From Eutreptiella sp. 'Long Island Sound 2002' (lineage: Eukaryota; Euglenozoa; Euglenophyceae; Eutreptiales; Eutreptiaceae): 64,000 bases of DNA. Numbering within the stretch: the first letter of the stretch is position 1; every line of letters starts with the position of its first letter. The position numbers were made by a program, and so were the translations under genes. This document shows positions 38,729-50,200 of this stretch, piece after piece. The notes below the pieces were generated by a model, which worked only from the letters and a program-made list of their open reading frames with translations, did no database searches and was not told where the DNA came from. Where the stretch lies: positions 116,607,699-116,671,698 of the forward strand of contig OZ038380.1 of NCBI GenBank assembly GCA_964036045.1, read 5' to 3'.

Positions 38729-39094
38729 TCAAGGAAGACACATCAGAGGACTCCGATGAATCAGAATCAGAACATGTGTGGGGCAGTCGCGCAACAAATT
38801 ATCAACCAGCACACACTGCTTTGCCTTCCGCAAACATGCTGCTTCTTGTTGTGAGACAATCACAGCTTGTCTCACTTCACTTAAAAAGGCAGGGTTCGTA
38901 CATCTCTTGTCAGCCAGCCTTTTCTTGACACGTTGCTTCAGTTGCCACCTACTCTGAACAATTTGAGTCCTATCCTTGCGCGGAGCAGTGAAAAACATTT
39001 CAAAAACAAAGAAATGTTCTGAATTCCAAAACTCTTCATACTCATTACGAGGAACAGGGTAGGGCTTGAAAGGCAGGGGAATTATGTCTGACAT
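38729..39094 (-). CDS. Small unrecognised protein inside the nested TIR element
   Basis: ATG start (MSDIIPLPFKPYPVPRNEYE), 121 codons, TGA stop. Aromatic, then strongly basic and helical (SRWQLKQRVKKRLADKRC, SEVRQAVIVSQQEAACLRK). Normal codon-like composition at lower GC than neighbouring genes. It could be the first exon of a transposase or a DNA-binding accessory protein. The distal residues may be intronic. Confidence 0.45.
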   Translation of the reverse strand: MSDIIPLPFKPYPVPRNEYEEFWNSEHFFVFEMFFTAPRKDRTQIVQSRWQLKQRVKKRLADKRCTNPAFLSEVRQAVIVSQQEAACLRKAKQCVLVDNLLRDCPTHVLILIHRSPLMCLP

Positions 39095-40060
39095 CTGGTG
39101 CCTGAAAAAAGATACTTTTTTTTCCCCCTTTCCTTGTGGGTGGGAGTAAGGAAAGGAGAGGTCGCGTTAACCTTTTTGGCCCCTATGGGATGGGGGGGTC
39201 TGAGTGTGTATTTCGCTTAGCCCACTTTATAAGGGGGTTGGGCATCGCGACTCTTGAGGAGGAGCCCTGGGCGCCCCCAGTCCTCAGTTTTTTCTTTTCC
39301 CCCCTCCCCTCCTTGGATCATCCAGAGAAGGGTGTAACACCTGCCTGACATAAACTTCTGGCACAAAAAGCCCCACCCCTCCGGAGTTGTACCAATAAAC
39401 TCCATCATTGGACGCGGCCGGCACCTAAGGGGCACCGGTCGAAACAAAAAAACAGTCAGTGGGGACCATTCATGGGTCCTGTCACAGTCCATCACAGAAA
39501 CAGCACAGAAAAATTTAACTTGTCTGCAACATCCCTAACCTGTTGAAGTCAAAAAAGGTGTGGAACCCGAAGGCAGGGGGCAAGAAGGCGGGGGTGGCCC
39601 AGGCGGGGAGGGTAGGAGAGGAACTTACAGGTTTTTATTTTTTAAACCCCACCCTGCTCTCTTGGACCCCTTGGGTGCCTGGGCGTCCTCTCCTCCCCCC
39701 CCTGTAGGGCAAGAAGGTGAAACCTGCCTGCCCAGGCACCCAGCCATCAGACAGCACCTGTTTAACTCAGAAAGGATGGTTCGCCAAAAAAGAAAAAATA
39801 AAATTTGCAAAGTGGTGCTGTCAGTGGCCCCCTGTGTTTAACTGACTTTTGTTTGTTTCCTTGTCAGGGGCTGGTTGCTTCGGGGAAGGGGTCGAGAGCA
39901 GGGGGGGGGGGGTTTAAGGGGTATGTGTGCCTGTGACTGACACAAAGGGTCCCCCCTGATGGGGGGACCTGTAGAAAACTGTCTTGGGGGGGGGCATGCA
40001 CATGCAAACATGCAAACATGAAGACATAAAAAAGACGAAAAAAGCGAAGGGAAAAAAAGA
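39095..40060. other. Interior of the nested element without a recognised gene
   Basis: Contains G- and C-runs and a short repeat (GGACCAT..GGTCCTGTCAC at 39464 and 40199). Frames on both strands are short and have no motif. Confidence 0.6.
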
Positions 40061-40133
40061 GTACATGAAGCGGGGATTGAACCCAGGACTCTGGAATCAG
40101 AGCCTAGGCCTACTACCAACTAAGCTACCTCAG
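40061..40133 (-). tRNA. tRNA-derived sequence, probably a SINE head or pseudogene
   Basis: On the minus strand, TAGCTTAGTTGG fits the Pol III A box and GGTTCAATCC the B box at tRNA-like spacing. A T7 run follows about 10 bases after the end, as a Pol III terminator would. The D arm (GCTT/AGGC) and part of the T stem pair. The 5' and 3' acceptor strands do not pair, and the anticodon loop is not canonical, so a working tRNA is unlikely. Confidence 0.5.
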
Positions 40134-40961
40134 GATCTGACTGAAATCAAAAATCAGAGAGTGTATAGCATACTAAAAAAAAAAAAGGCTGACAATGAGG
40201 ACCATACATAGGTCCTGTCACGGATGTCCCTTTCCCAAACCCCCCCCCCCCCTCCTTCAGGCGACAGCCGTGACCCCCCCCGGGCGCAAGCCAATTTTCG
40301 CCATCCCCACCGTTGGCCCCCGCCATGCGCGGGCCGGGCTGCCCACCGGCTGCACCAAGTGACCACTGGTTCGACGGTCTGCGTGTCTCGTTGGGCGATT
40401 GTGAGGCTTGGAAACCACAAAAAGTGGGGGATTGCGGGTGGACTAGGTGCCCTCGGAATCGGATTTTGAGCCACAGAGCCCAAGATACGGCCCCTGCTTG
40501 GTTTCGGGGGGTTGGTGCACATTGCGCAGATTTGGGGGCTTTTTGGCGCATTTTTGGGCCGTTTCTCGGACATATCATGGAGTTGAAGGGCACTAGAGAG
40601 CTCTTTGACACGGTGAAGTCAAGCCGCACGTGCAGTGTACTCACCGTATCCCTTCGTTTGGGCGTTTCGCCCGGGTTTTGGGGCTGTTTTGGGCAAAAAA
40701 TGGCTCTTTTTGGCCCAAAACTGCGCAGATTTGGGAGGGCACCTCCCGACTTGGCGCCCCCGCCCCGGGCCGCCACCGGTGAGTTTTTGGCTCAAAACTT
40801 GGATTTGGCAAGGCCACCACCTAGGCTCCAACATGGCTAGAGTAGAGTAGAGCCCGGAGCGATGAGGCGGAGCAATGGCCAAAACGGTGAGGAGAAGTGC
40901 TTGTTGCTTGCTTGTTGTTGCTTGTTGCTTGTTAGCTAGATTTAAGGGGAGAGGGGTGTAG

Positions 40962-40962
<1 letters not shown>

Positions 40963-41002
<40 letters not shown>

Positions 41003-41155
41003 ATCCGAGGCAGTGTACCTACCAGGGTGTAGGGTAGAAGGAGGGGTCGGGTGGGGGTGTAGGGGACCCCCCCCCCTATTTTGAGGGTGGGGAATCCGTT
41101 TTTGCCGTGCCATATATATACATATATATATATATATATACATATATATGTATAT
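40963..41155. repeat. (TA)n tracts around a short unique stretch
   Basis: TA at 40963-40997 and 41112-41155 with 114 bp of GC-rich, non-coding DNA between them. Confidence 0.85.
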
Positions 41156-41156
41156 G

Positions 41157-42206
41157 TAAAACAGGCTCAAAATGGGCTCAAAACACTTGTTTGTGCCCTC
41201 ACAAAGCTCCAGGGTCACTTTTGTTAAAACACGGTTTTCACCCATTTTGGACCCATTTTTGCTCCCAAAACGGCCACTTTTCAAGGCACATTGAAATTTT
41301 CTAGGGGCCAAAACCCGTCCCAATGGGCTCAAAATGGGCTAAAAAAACACTTGTCGAAGCATCCCAAATGGTCCAGGATCACTTTTGGAAAAATGCGTTT
41401 TTAACCCATTTTTGACCCATTTTTGGTCCCAAAAAGACCCATTTTCAAGGCATTTTGCGATTTTCCATGGCTCAAAATGGGCTAAAAACACTTGTTTGAG
41501 CATCCCAAGTGGTCTAGAAACAACTTTGAAAAAAAATATTTTTTTGGCCCTGGGGGCCCTGGTGGACCCACCGTTGCTCCCCACCGTGCGCGGGCCGGGC
41601 TGCCCTCCGGCTCCACCAAGTGAACACTTGTACGGGGGTCTAGGCGTCTTGTTGGGTGATTCCGATGCTTGGAACCTACGAAAAGTGGGGGGTTGCAGGT
41701 GGACTAGGTGCCCTCGGAATTCAGTTTTGAGCCACGTAGCCCAAGATACGGCCCGTTCTTGTGTTCGGGCTTGTTTGACACAAATGGCGCACATTTAGGC
41801 CAGTATTGGCCATTTTTGGGCCGTTTCGCGGACATATCGTGGACCTAGAGGGCAAGAAAGGGCTCTTGGTCACGGGACAATCGAGGGGCACGAGCAATGT
41901 AGCAACCGTTTGTCTTCGTTTGGCCATTGTCACTGGGTTTTGGGGCCGTTTTGGGCCAAAAAGGGGGCACAAAATGCGCAGTTTTAGGAGGGCATCCCCC
42001 GACTTGGCGCCCCCGCCCCGGAGCGCCACCTGTGAGTTTTGGGCTCGAAACTTGGATTTGGCAAGGCCACCACCTAGGCTCTAGGATGGCTAATGTAGAG
42101 TAGAGCCCGGAGCGATGAGGCCGAGGAATGCCCAAAACAAAGGAGAAGTGCTTGTTGTTGCTTGCTTGCTTGCTCATTAGCTAGATTTAAGGGGAGAAGG
42201 GTGTAG
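41157..42206 (-). mobile_element. Box-family element, near-complete
   Basis: Reverse orientation. The tandem GATCACTTTTG/CCAAATGGTCC units come first (41160-41530), then the left-half block, a TTGTTGCTTGC tract, and the terminus variant GGGGAGAAGGGTGTAG. Confidence 0.7.
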
Positions 42207-42384
42207 TAATATACATATGGTATATTTGTCCATTGCCCCCCCCCCCCCCCCGGGGTCTGAAGGGCCCCCCAGGCCGCGCTCGAAGGGCCGCCTGTGGGGT
42301 CAAAAGGTCCAAATATGCAACAATACCATGTATGCCACCCCGTTTACCCGGGTAAGCCACCTGCTTATCTGCCGACCATGGGAA

Positions 42385-42472
42385 TTGCAGTTTGTAGTGT
42401 GTAGACACCGTGCGCCCCAGGTAGACGCGGTCTGCCCCAGGCAAACGCGGTGTGCTATTGTAGACACTAGTA
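42385..42472. repeat. GTAGACACNGTNTGCCCC motif cluster
   Basis: At least three diverged copies of GTAGACRC followed by GTSTGCCCC. The same motif recurs at 46441-46690. Confidence 0.6.
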
Positions 42473-42487
42473 GCCACCGCAGGAGTC

Positions 42488-42995
42488 TTGTTGTTTAAGT
42501 GGGGTGCGGCTGCTTCTGAAAAAAACACGAGGAAGACACAAGCATCCACGAGGGAAGCGCTAAAAGCACGTGCGGACGGCAGAAGCGGTGGCCCGGGGGC
42601 AGCAGGCGCGTGCCGCAACGTTGCAAACCAAGCTGCGGGCTATTGTGGGAAGGGTGTCAGTGCATTGAGTCATCCTCTGGAATAGTGTGTGTTTGTATGT
42701 CCAAACGGCTCAGTCCCGGGCAAATGGGGCGGACTTTCTGGCACATGCATTGAAGGACAACGAGCGTCGTCTGAGAGGGGTCGCTGGACAACGACTCTCA
42801 GATGCGGGCAACTCAAATGTGAAGGTTGTTGGCAAACATGGGTGCAATGACGTTTGGGTTGTGCAGGTTGGCATGGACCGCGCAATGCTTTCTTTCACCA
42901 ATTTCAATGATGTACGTTTGAGCCAAAATCCTTACATGTGGGTGCACGGTCCAATGGCCCCGACTGTCACGTTTGCCTACTTGTTTAGTGCCTGA
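42488..42995 (+). CDS. Probable exons of an unrecognised plus-strand gene, part 1
   Basis: 42488-42685 is basic and Ala/Gly-rich, ending at a TAG. From about 42710 a second frame reads NGADFLAHALKDNERRLRG and later VGKHGCNDVWVVQVGMDRAM, ending in TGA at 42993-42995. Composition and hydrophobic pattern look genuine. I could not fix the splice sites, and no family was recognised. Confidence 0.4.
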
Positions 42996-43155
42996 CATCT
43001 TCTGGCGCTCTGCCCTTTGTGGCCGTGGTGTGCCAGCGGGTTTTGGGTGTGCAATTCGTGCTTATATTGCCGCCCAACTAATTGTGATGTAAGGATGGTG
43101 ACTCCATTGTATCCCAAAGAATTTCAAGTGGTGCGGATGCAGTTGGGAGATGTTT

Positions 43156-43736
43156 GACCCCTCAAGTATGGAGAGAGTGAAGCCGGATTGCAATGCAGCA
43201 GCGGTTTTCTAGATCATGCAACAAACGAGTATGTGCCTCGTTGTGGCTGTGGGCTTGTCCCCGTAGCGGTTATGCCGCACAACCTCCGCGTTTGGGATGC
43301 CTGTCTCTGCCCTATCTTTGCGGCTACTGCTACTCGTGAGGGACACATCGCGCGCGTTGTCTCCAAGTGTGGCTCTCAAAGAGGATGTAGGTCCGCCGCG
43401 TATGTGCCACTCCGTTTCTTCGGCAAATCATGTCCCCGCTGTGACACATGTGGGTCCCATGCAGGCTGGCTGCAGCGCTTGCATACATTGAATGAAAAAG
43501 GGAAGAAGGTGACGGAAACGATTCTGCCGAAGGTGTGCGCATACCCGGTGGATAATGCCAAGGGTCAGGTGTGCCACTGGAGAACCCTGGGGACTGTGAG
43601 GATCCGCCTGGCCAAGCTCAAGAAAGGGTGCTTTTGGGGATTTGTGGCAACTGAGGATGAGAAGGAGGAGGAGAGAAGAAGAAGGAGAGGGGTGAACTGG
43701 CAAAGCAGGAGGAGAACTATAGGACGGAGAGGGTGA
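43156..43736 (+). CDS. Cys-rich exon(s) of an unrecognised gene, part 2
   Basis: Contains paired cysteines typical of small zinc-binding modules (PRCGCG, ACLCP, SKCGSQRGC, CPRCDTCGSHAGW) followed by a Lys/Glu-rich stretch. The frame ends in TGA at 43734-43736, but an overlapping frame (43690 onward) continues as acidic, Lys-rich protein, so a frameshift or splice lies near 43.65 kb. Zinc binding is inferred from the cysteines only. Confidence 0.4.
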
Positions 43737-44260
43737 AGATGATGGATATCCGAAAGAAGGTGTGGCCACCAAAATCCGCATTCCAAAAGCTGAAGGTGGA
43801 GGAGGAAGACGAGATCGTTCACAGCAAGCCAATGCGCAAGACTCCACGGTCCGCGCTGCTGGAAAACGAGGCCGATGAGGATTACGAGAACCAAAGTGAG
43901 GACAACGGCAACTCATCATCCAGTGGATCGAGAAGCTAATCAAGCTGGTGTAGTGGCACAACTAGTTCCTCGGCTGACATGGACTCCCCTTTGGTTTGAG
44001 GTGATGAGGCGGCGGTTCACGCAAAGCAGGAGAAGGCTGCAAAGCAGGAGAAGGCTGCCGTGAGATGCAAGAAGCCGCACTTCAAGGTAGAAGGCCGTGC
44101 GCTGGGTCTGCCTATAGGGCCCACCCGCATGGAGAAGCTGCACAACGACAAACGGTTTTGGGACAGCTTGGAGTTGGTGGAAGATTTTTTGCAGTCGGAT
44201 GCAGATGGCAGCCATGTTGGTTGCCTTGCTCAACACAACAATTGTTTGAAGATTGCAGCC
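43690..44260 (+). CDS. Charged exon of an unrecognised gene, part 3
   Basis: Lys/Glu-rich, then an acidic Ser-rich run to TAA at 43937-43939. The same frame continues past the TAA, meets TGA at 43997-43999, then reads KQEKAAKQEKAAVRCKKPH and EKLHNDKRFWDSLELVEDFL up to about 44255. There GCAGCCG|GTACAC looks like a splice donor. The TAA may be Gln; the TGA region may be a short intron. Confidence 0.35.
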
Positions 44261-44402
44261 GGTACACTGTGTGTCATGCATGCCCTTTGTGTTGGCTCCA
44301 TAATGTTCCGGGTCGTCACGGAGGTCGCGGCGGTTGCGCACGTTGTCTCTTTTGTTGGCTCTGGAGTTGTCTTCACGTTGTACTTGTTCTGTGTGTCCTG
44401 TT

Positions 44403-45007
44403 GTACAGACCATCAAGACTTGGGCTTGTCCGTGGTGTACCTCTCCAATGCAGAGCCGCGATGCTTTCCGTTGGTGCTGGACTGTGGAGTCAACAATGCC
44501 CAATCTGCAACCAAGGCGGCCCCTTACCTCAAAGAACAATACCCGACAGCCGAAGAGGATCGCGCATCCTGTTCTATTGTGCGGGCTCCGGGATCTTGCA
44601 CGAATGGGTGTGAAGACACCCCCCCTTTTCAGGACAGGCCCCAGCCAACAAAGAAGGCGGACACCGTGCCGCTGAGCAAGCTGCTCAATGAGGTTGCACA
44701 CGCGGCATTGTGTGGCTGTGGAGGAGGAGGTTGGCGGCGACATGGCAATGAGTTCTCAGATGTATCGGGTCTTCGAGCTCAAGATTTCATGGAACTCAGC
44801 AAGGATGATCTTGTGAGCAAGTATGCGCGCACCATTAAGGCGGCGGGTCTCATGCGCTATCTGTTGGAAACGGAGCTTGATTACCCGAACGACGTTGCCG
44901 ACAAGCCCCGGTGCTTGCATGGTGCGGGCCACGAGATGGCACAGTTGAACAAAGTCAAACGGAAGCACCAGGTGTGTCTAGCTTGCTCTGCGTATCCAAT
45001 TTTGTGA
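44403..45007 (+). CDS. C-terminal exon(s) of an unrecognised gene, part 4
   Basis: Preceded by a good acceptor (GTCCTGTTGTACAG, ending 44408). The best-looking part is 44750-44972: SGLRAQDFMELSKDDLVSKY and IKAAGLMRYLLETEL, a helical segment faintly like a SAM-type domain. It is followed by CAG|GTGTGT, a strong donor at 44972. The frame ends with TGA at 45005. No confident function. Confidence 0.4.
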
Positions 45008-45140
45008 TGCTTCGATGTACATGTCTTGGATGTCCCACCCTTTGTGGCTCTAGAAGTGTCTGCATATCTTCGACGTCCTGGGCGTTGGCTCTCGTTATGG
45101 CTATGTACCTGTTTGCATGTCTTGGATTTCCTCTTGTCTG

Positions 45141-45672
45141 CAATTTGAGATGCAGTTGAGGGACTATCCGCCCGCCCGCCCCAACACACGTTTTTGGATA
45201 CTACGGCAGCCCGTACAGCAGCCAGCCGCGCGATCATTATGGTGGCCGGTACCCGTGAGCATGGTGAATGGACAGTGGCTTGCAACCGCCGCAACTGCCA
45301 CCACCGCCGCCGCCGCCGCCGCAACCTGATGTCCCACCACAAAGTGACCCTTTGCCCAACTTTGAAGGATTGCACTCTGCAGTGTTGCGCCCCCTTGAGT
45401 GACTCTAACGTCGCGTGAGATGAGCGGTGCTCTAGCCTTTCTGGCTATTGAGCGCCGCTCGTATTCCATGTCCGCTGGGCTTGCAATGGGCTGACGATGA
45501 GAATGAGGTGGACCGCACATTCCCACCAATGAAGGCGGCTGCCGGTGTGTCCATGGTGGAGCCCCTGGCTGACAGTGAAGGCCAAAAAGACATGCAGCAC
45601 TTGAACATCAACCCCATTGTTCTGGAAACCCTTGATGGAGGGGAGGAGATTGAGCGAGGTTGTGGCATGTGA
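45141..45672 (+). CDS. Possible Pro/Ala-rich and acidic exons, part 5
   Basis: After an acceptor-like AATTTGAGATGCAG (45141-45154), several frames give Pro- or Ala-rich sequence with runs of CCG/GCC. The 45480-45672 segment reads ADDENEVDRTFPPMKAAAG and ends in TGA. Which frame is translated is unclear. Confidence 0.25.
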
Positions 45673-45777
45673 GGTTCGTGTGTTGCCTCACCCCCCCCCC
45701 CCCGTCGTCCTTCATGTTTTCGATTCGATGCACACATAAGACGGTGCACATCAAAGGAATTTCGGTCTTTAGTCTGT

Positions 45778-46450
45778 AGCAGGGGTCCAAGGTTCCCGTA
45801 CCCAATCGGCGTTTGGTTCCCGGTAGCAGGGAAAAGCTGGGAAAAACGGGGAAAAACGGGGGAAAACGGAGGGAAAACGGGGGAAAGAGGGGGGAAAACG
45901 GGGGAAAAACGGGGAAAAACGGGGGGAAAACGGGGGGGGGGGGATTTGGGACAAGACCCACCAACCCGAATCCCCCCCCCCCCCACGTTTATAATTCTGT
46001 GGGGAGCATTTTTTGCAAACCAAATTGAAGCCAAGGCGCTCTCCCGGGTTAGGCATCCCAGCCCCAAAGGGTGACGCACATAGCAAAAAGAAAATCATCA
46101 TATCTGTGTGGAGATGAGAGCAACATAAGCAGGGGTATGCATATAAAAAGTAGTGGCAGTGGAAGAGAATTGAGCAGCTTGACCCATTCATCACAGTTCC
46201 CATCCTCCCCCATTTTCCCCCCGTTTTCCCCCCGTTTTCCCCCCGTTTTCCCTGTTTTTCCCCGTTTTCCCCCGTTTTCCCCCGTTTTCCCCCCGTTTTT
46301 CCCCGTTTTTGCTCCATCTGTATCCCTTGACCTATGTCACAGACTTTCCTCTCTTTGATCCTTTAGTAAAAAACCCTCTCCCGTATCCCGCACCCAACCG
46401 GCCTTCAGTCGCCTACTGTTCCCGGATCCTGGGAACCTTGGACCCCTGCT
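45778..46450. mobile_element. TIR element with inverted subterminal minisatellites
   Basis: Perfect 20-bp inverted repeats AGCAGGGGTCCAAGGTTCCC lie at both ends. Inside, (GGGGAAAAAC)n at 45826-45945 is mirrored by (GTTTTTCCCC)n at 46200-46310, leaving about 250 bp of unique middle. No credible protein. A non-autonomous DNA element is likely; the target duplication was not resolved. Confidence 0.7.
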
Positions 46451-46690
46451 GTAGACATTGTTTGCCCCATGTAGACACTGTCTGCTCGACACAGTCGACT
46501 ACAACCGACACCACCGGCATGTTGTAGACGCGAAGAGGCAAAATTTGGGGAAGGGGCCAAAGGTGACCTTCCCCAAAAACGGTCCGCTAACATTGTTTAC
46601 CCGTGTATAGGGGCTAGGCGGTGGATAGTCTGTAGACACTGTTTGCCCCTGGTAGACACTGCTTGCTTGCCTGGCTGTTGTAAACGCAAA
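46441..46690. repeat. GTAGACACTGTTTGCCCC motif copies
   Basis: Four or more diverged copies (for example at 46451, 46471, 46632 and 46652). The motif also occurs at 42385-42472, so both sites may carry remnants of one repeat family. Confidence 0.6.
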
Positions 46691-47272
46691 GTGCCAATAG
46701 TTGGGACAGGGGCCTTCTAACAGAAAACGGGATGCTAGGGCGTTGATTTGTGCTAGAATAATCCCTCTTCAAAGGCTCACCACCACCAACAATACCGCCA
46801 ACACCACCACAGTATATCCAAATAGCACCACCACCACTGCCCCTGCCAGTGCAACCCCAGCCCCCACCCCCAAAACTACACCAATATTCACAGCCACTTT
46901 GGGCAAGCTCAGGGTTTTGCTGGCACTCAGCTCTCCGAGAGATTGGAGTGCATGTTGCGGGTAACATGGAAGCACAGGACACCCACGCAAGTTGGGTGTT
47001 GTGCGGCAGATTGAGTGAAGTGTGTTTGAAAGTTGTCATACAGACAAGTGGCATGCTGAACGAATGTCAAGCAAAACTGATACAGACTGGACATGTGGAT
47101 ATGTGCGTGGTTTTAGTTGCACTGACAGCCCCGTAATAGAGCTTCACCCATCTACTCATGCGCACCAAAACTGCACGAAGGCCATTGAACATGCAGCAAT
47201 GTTACTCTCTGTCCCCATACAATTTTCCATGCCTCATATCAGTCTGACGATGTTGCGTTGCTAATTCTCCTC
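46691..47272 (+). other. Region with only weak coding signals
   Basis: A (CACCAC)-rich tract (46780-46880) is followed by a plus-strand stretch (46960-47264) with protein-like character, for example VIELHPSTHAHQNCTKAIEHA. Frames are short and no splice sites could be fixed. Confidence 0.3.
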
Positions 47273-50200
47273 TCAGCTCCGGCAACACGGTTTGAAGGAG
47301 GTGCCTGTATGAGATTTCAATGCTGGCGATGCATGCACTACTTGTTGTTGTATATCTGTATATGGCTTATGTGACCCCTGCCCCCCCCCCCCTTCTTCAT
47401 TCCCCCCCCCCCTAGGGGTCCGGAACCCGGTCCGGCGCCTTTGGCGCCGGCCCGGGCTTTGCGCCCCCAAGTACCTGTGCAATGAACACATAAATTCAGT
47501 TGGATCAGGAAGATGAGAGGGTTTACAAGGCTTGGCACACAACAGACGTCGCACCATGGCACAAATACCTCGTTGAACGATTTCTGGCACGATGGGCAAT
47601 TGATCTGCACGCCACCGTCCTCCACTGTGACACAGACACTGGCCATACGCGCGTTCCGTGGCGGAACCACGGAAAGAGTCAGGGAATCGCTCATGCTGGA
47701 CACCGACCTTGTCGCCTTCAGCACAACCCTGTCCTCGTTGTCAGAGCAGTCTGAGCCGAAAGATTCCTCAGCCTGTACAGCACATATGCAAACCTCAACA
47801 GCGTTCACACAGGGCACAGGCAGAAAACATTGATAGGGTACGCACAGGCCTTGCACAGGGCGTGGACAGGGCATACACAGGCACATCCGTGGCATAGTAG
47901 GGCGTCATGCTGAATTCGCAAATTCGAAATTGGTGCTCAAATTCGCCCTGAAATCGCGAAATTGGTTGGACTCCAGGGTGTTTTCAACTCGTGAATTAGA
48001 ATGCGAAGCCCGAAATTCGCCAAATTTGCACAACATTCGGCCGAATCTGACGCCCCAGGGCATGCCAAGCGCACAGCCCTGCGTACGTTCCGTGTATGCC
48101 CCTTGTATGCTCCGTGCATATTCCGTGTATGCCCTGCAATGGCACCTGGCATGCACCGGGCAGACATATGGCATGCACAGAGCACGGCCTCAAACAGTCA
48201 GGTTGCAATGTCTGCATTAGGCTCTGGCCTTCTGTCCATCACGCGAAAATACAGCGCGTTCCCAGCACAATTTGTGATCATAAATTCAACCCTCGTCCCT
48301 GCTTCCGCTAACTGTACTGGCGCTCCGGACTCTACTGGGGTATGTGTACATCCTGGTCAGAGGTCACTCCCTCCCCCTGTTGCAGCTGCTGCTGGCCCCA
48401 ATCGGCCACACTGGGTTGGGCTTAGATCGGGCCTTAGGTTGAAAAACCCAGTGGGTTCAGGATGGCCTGAGGTCAATTACATACAACATTCAACATTCAA
48501 GGGGATTCACAGAGCATGGGGGTGGGGGGGGGATAGGGTATGGGCATAGCATGCTGTCTTGCGCATGCAAAGCCAATTGCACCAGGCACATGCAAAGGGC
48601 ATACCGCGGGCAGGCCTAGTGTGAAGGAATTGAGCATGGCCTCGCCACTGCTGCGCCGCTCATTGGGGCTCATGGGGTCCGGGGTGCGGCGCCCCGAGCT
48701 TGAAGCTGTTGACGGCCGCCCGATTCCGCCGGCCGTAACTGCCCGCTGCGGCTGCTCGTGGCTGATACTGCTGCGGGTCTCTGGAAGAAGGCGTCCAGGG
48801 GACAACGTGGCGCCGCTTGTTGTGCGGGGGCGCACAACGGCCGGCTGCGGGGTTGAGGGGCGCGGAGGGCTGTGTTGGCATGATAGGCTGTTGCCGAGCC
48901 CTGCGGAAGGCCCCAGAGTGGCGCGGCGGGGGGACGCCTTAGGGTCGACAGGGGAGCGGGGGGACGTGGTGCGGGCCGACGTTGCGGTGCTGTTGCTACT
49001 GCTGGGGTGCAGGCCATGGCCATGCGCTTGGGGAGGCGAATGGTTGTAGGAGCCGTAATGCCCGTGCTGGGGGGAGTGGTGGCCTGAGTGGTGCTGGGGA
49101 GAGTGGTGGCCGGGCGAGGGCGAGCCATGGCTGTGCGATGGCGAGCTGTGCCCGTGCGAGGGTGAGCCATGCCCGTGTGAGGAGCTGTGTCCAGGCGGCA
49201 GGGCAGCGTGGCCTTTGGGCACTGCGTGTCCTACGGCGTAATTGCTGCCAGGTGGAACGGTACTATAACCGGTAGGGACGGTGCGGTGGTGCTCGCCCCG
49301 GGGGCTGCCATAGCTGGTGTCCGAGAAGGTGCCGTTAGGGGCACTGCGAGTTGAGGGAATGTGGGCATTGCCGATCGGGATAGGGTCCTTTGGAGACCCA
49401 GTTGACCTGGATCTGGCAGACGATGGCATCTGCGACGAAATAATCAGGTACTATGAGCAGTCTCAGCACCATTTTGGACACCTCGCATCACTGACTGCAG
49501 CGACCATCAGAAAGCGCCGTGCAAATAAGCGGGGCCAAATTATTGCAAGCAACCCGGACAGTGGTTAGACGGTGTTTAGACAGGGTTATTTGTTTTTGGT
49601 TCTTGAAGGCGGTCAACGCTGCCTCCGCTACTGCCCACTGCCCATTACTGCTGGCAGTTAACAGTTAACCCTCACCTGCAACGGTCCGCAGTACATGCCA
49701 AGTGCCGCCTGCAGTTACCCACATACTGCTGTCAGTTAACACCAGCCAATTGCTGATTACAGTCGACCACCATCAACCATCAATTTACCTGTGCAGTGTT
49801 GTACCAGCTGACGACCATGTCAATTACTTGTCAGCCGTCCAGGTATACATTGTGAAAAAGGGTAATGGCTCCCCCGACTGGCATTGAAGTGCTATCGGGC
49901 AGATGGGCAGAAGCTGCCACCATGATGGAAGCGGTGGCACTACTAAAGGGCACCCTCTACCCCGTGCAGGACCACTTCGTGCAGAAAACTGTGTATTGTT
50001 GTACCTTGGTTGTCAGGTCAGGTTATTCAAGTACCTGTGTGAGTGATCCACAGAGTGAGCAGTAGCATCTTGGTGGAGTGCCAGGTTCAGCGCACATTGA
50101 GTTGTTTAGGATCGTTGAGAAATGCAGTGCACTGATCCTAATCCCCAACGCCATGCATCTGCAAAAGTGGTCAGGCCTTGCAGGGAATGGGTTGAGCTGG

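Larger units (their letters stand above)
38477..40302. mobile_element. Nested TIR element with 21-bp perfect core TIRs
   Basis: The left end GGCGAAAATTGGCTTGCGCC (38477) is repeated in inverted orientation ending at 40302, and similarity continues into GGGGGGTCACGG. It interrupts a box element, with a probable duplicated target of 8-9 bp (CCCACGGGT on the left, CCCACCGTT on the right). TIRs plus a target duplication of this size fit hAT- or Mutator-like transposons; I cannot choose. Inside are one ORF (38729-39094) and a tRNA-like sequence (40061-40133). Composition differs from the surroundings. Confidence 0.65.
38050..40961 (-). mobile_element. Box-family element split by another TIR element
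   Basis: The minus-strand right end (from CTACACCCCTCTCCC, 38051) and left end (to GGGGAGAGGGGTGTAG, 40961) belong to one element. Its interior is interrupted at CCCACGG by the element at 38477-40302. Both flanks rejoin into the sequence seen intact in other copies (CCCTGGTGGACCCACGGTTGG). Confidence 0.65.

Noticed and set aside
40061-40133. Functional tRNA gene
   Set aside because: The acceptor strands do not pair and the anticodon loop is not canonical.
43940-44010. Second tRNA-like sequence (TGGTGTAGTGGC..)
   Set aside because: Only an A-box-like stretch is present. The B box does not fit and the arms do not fold.
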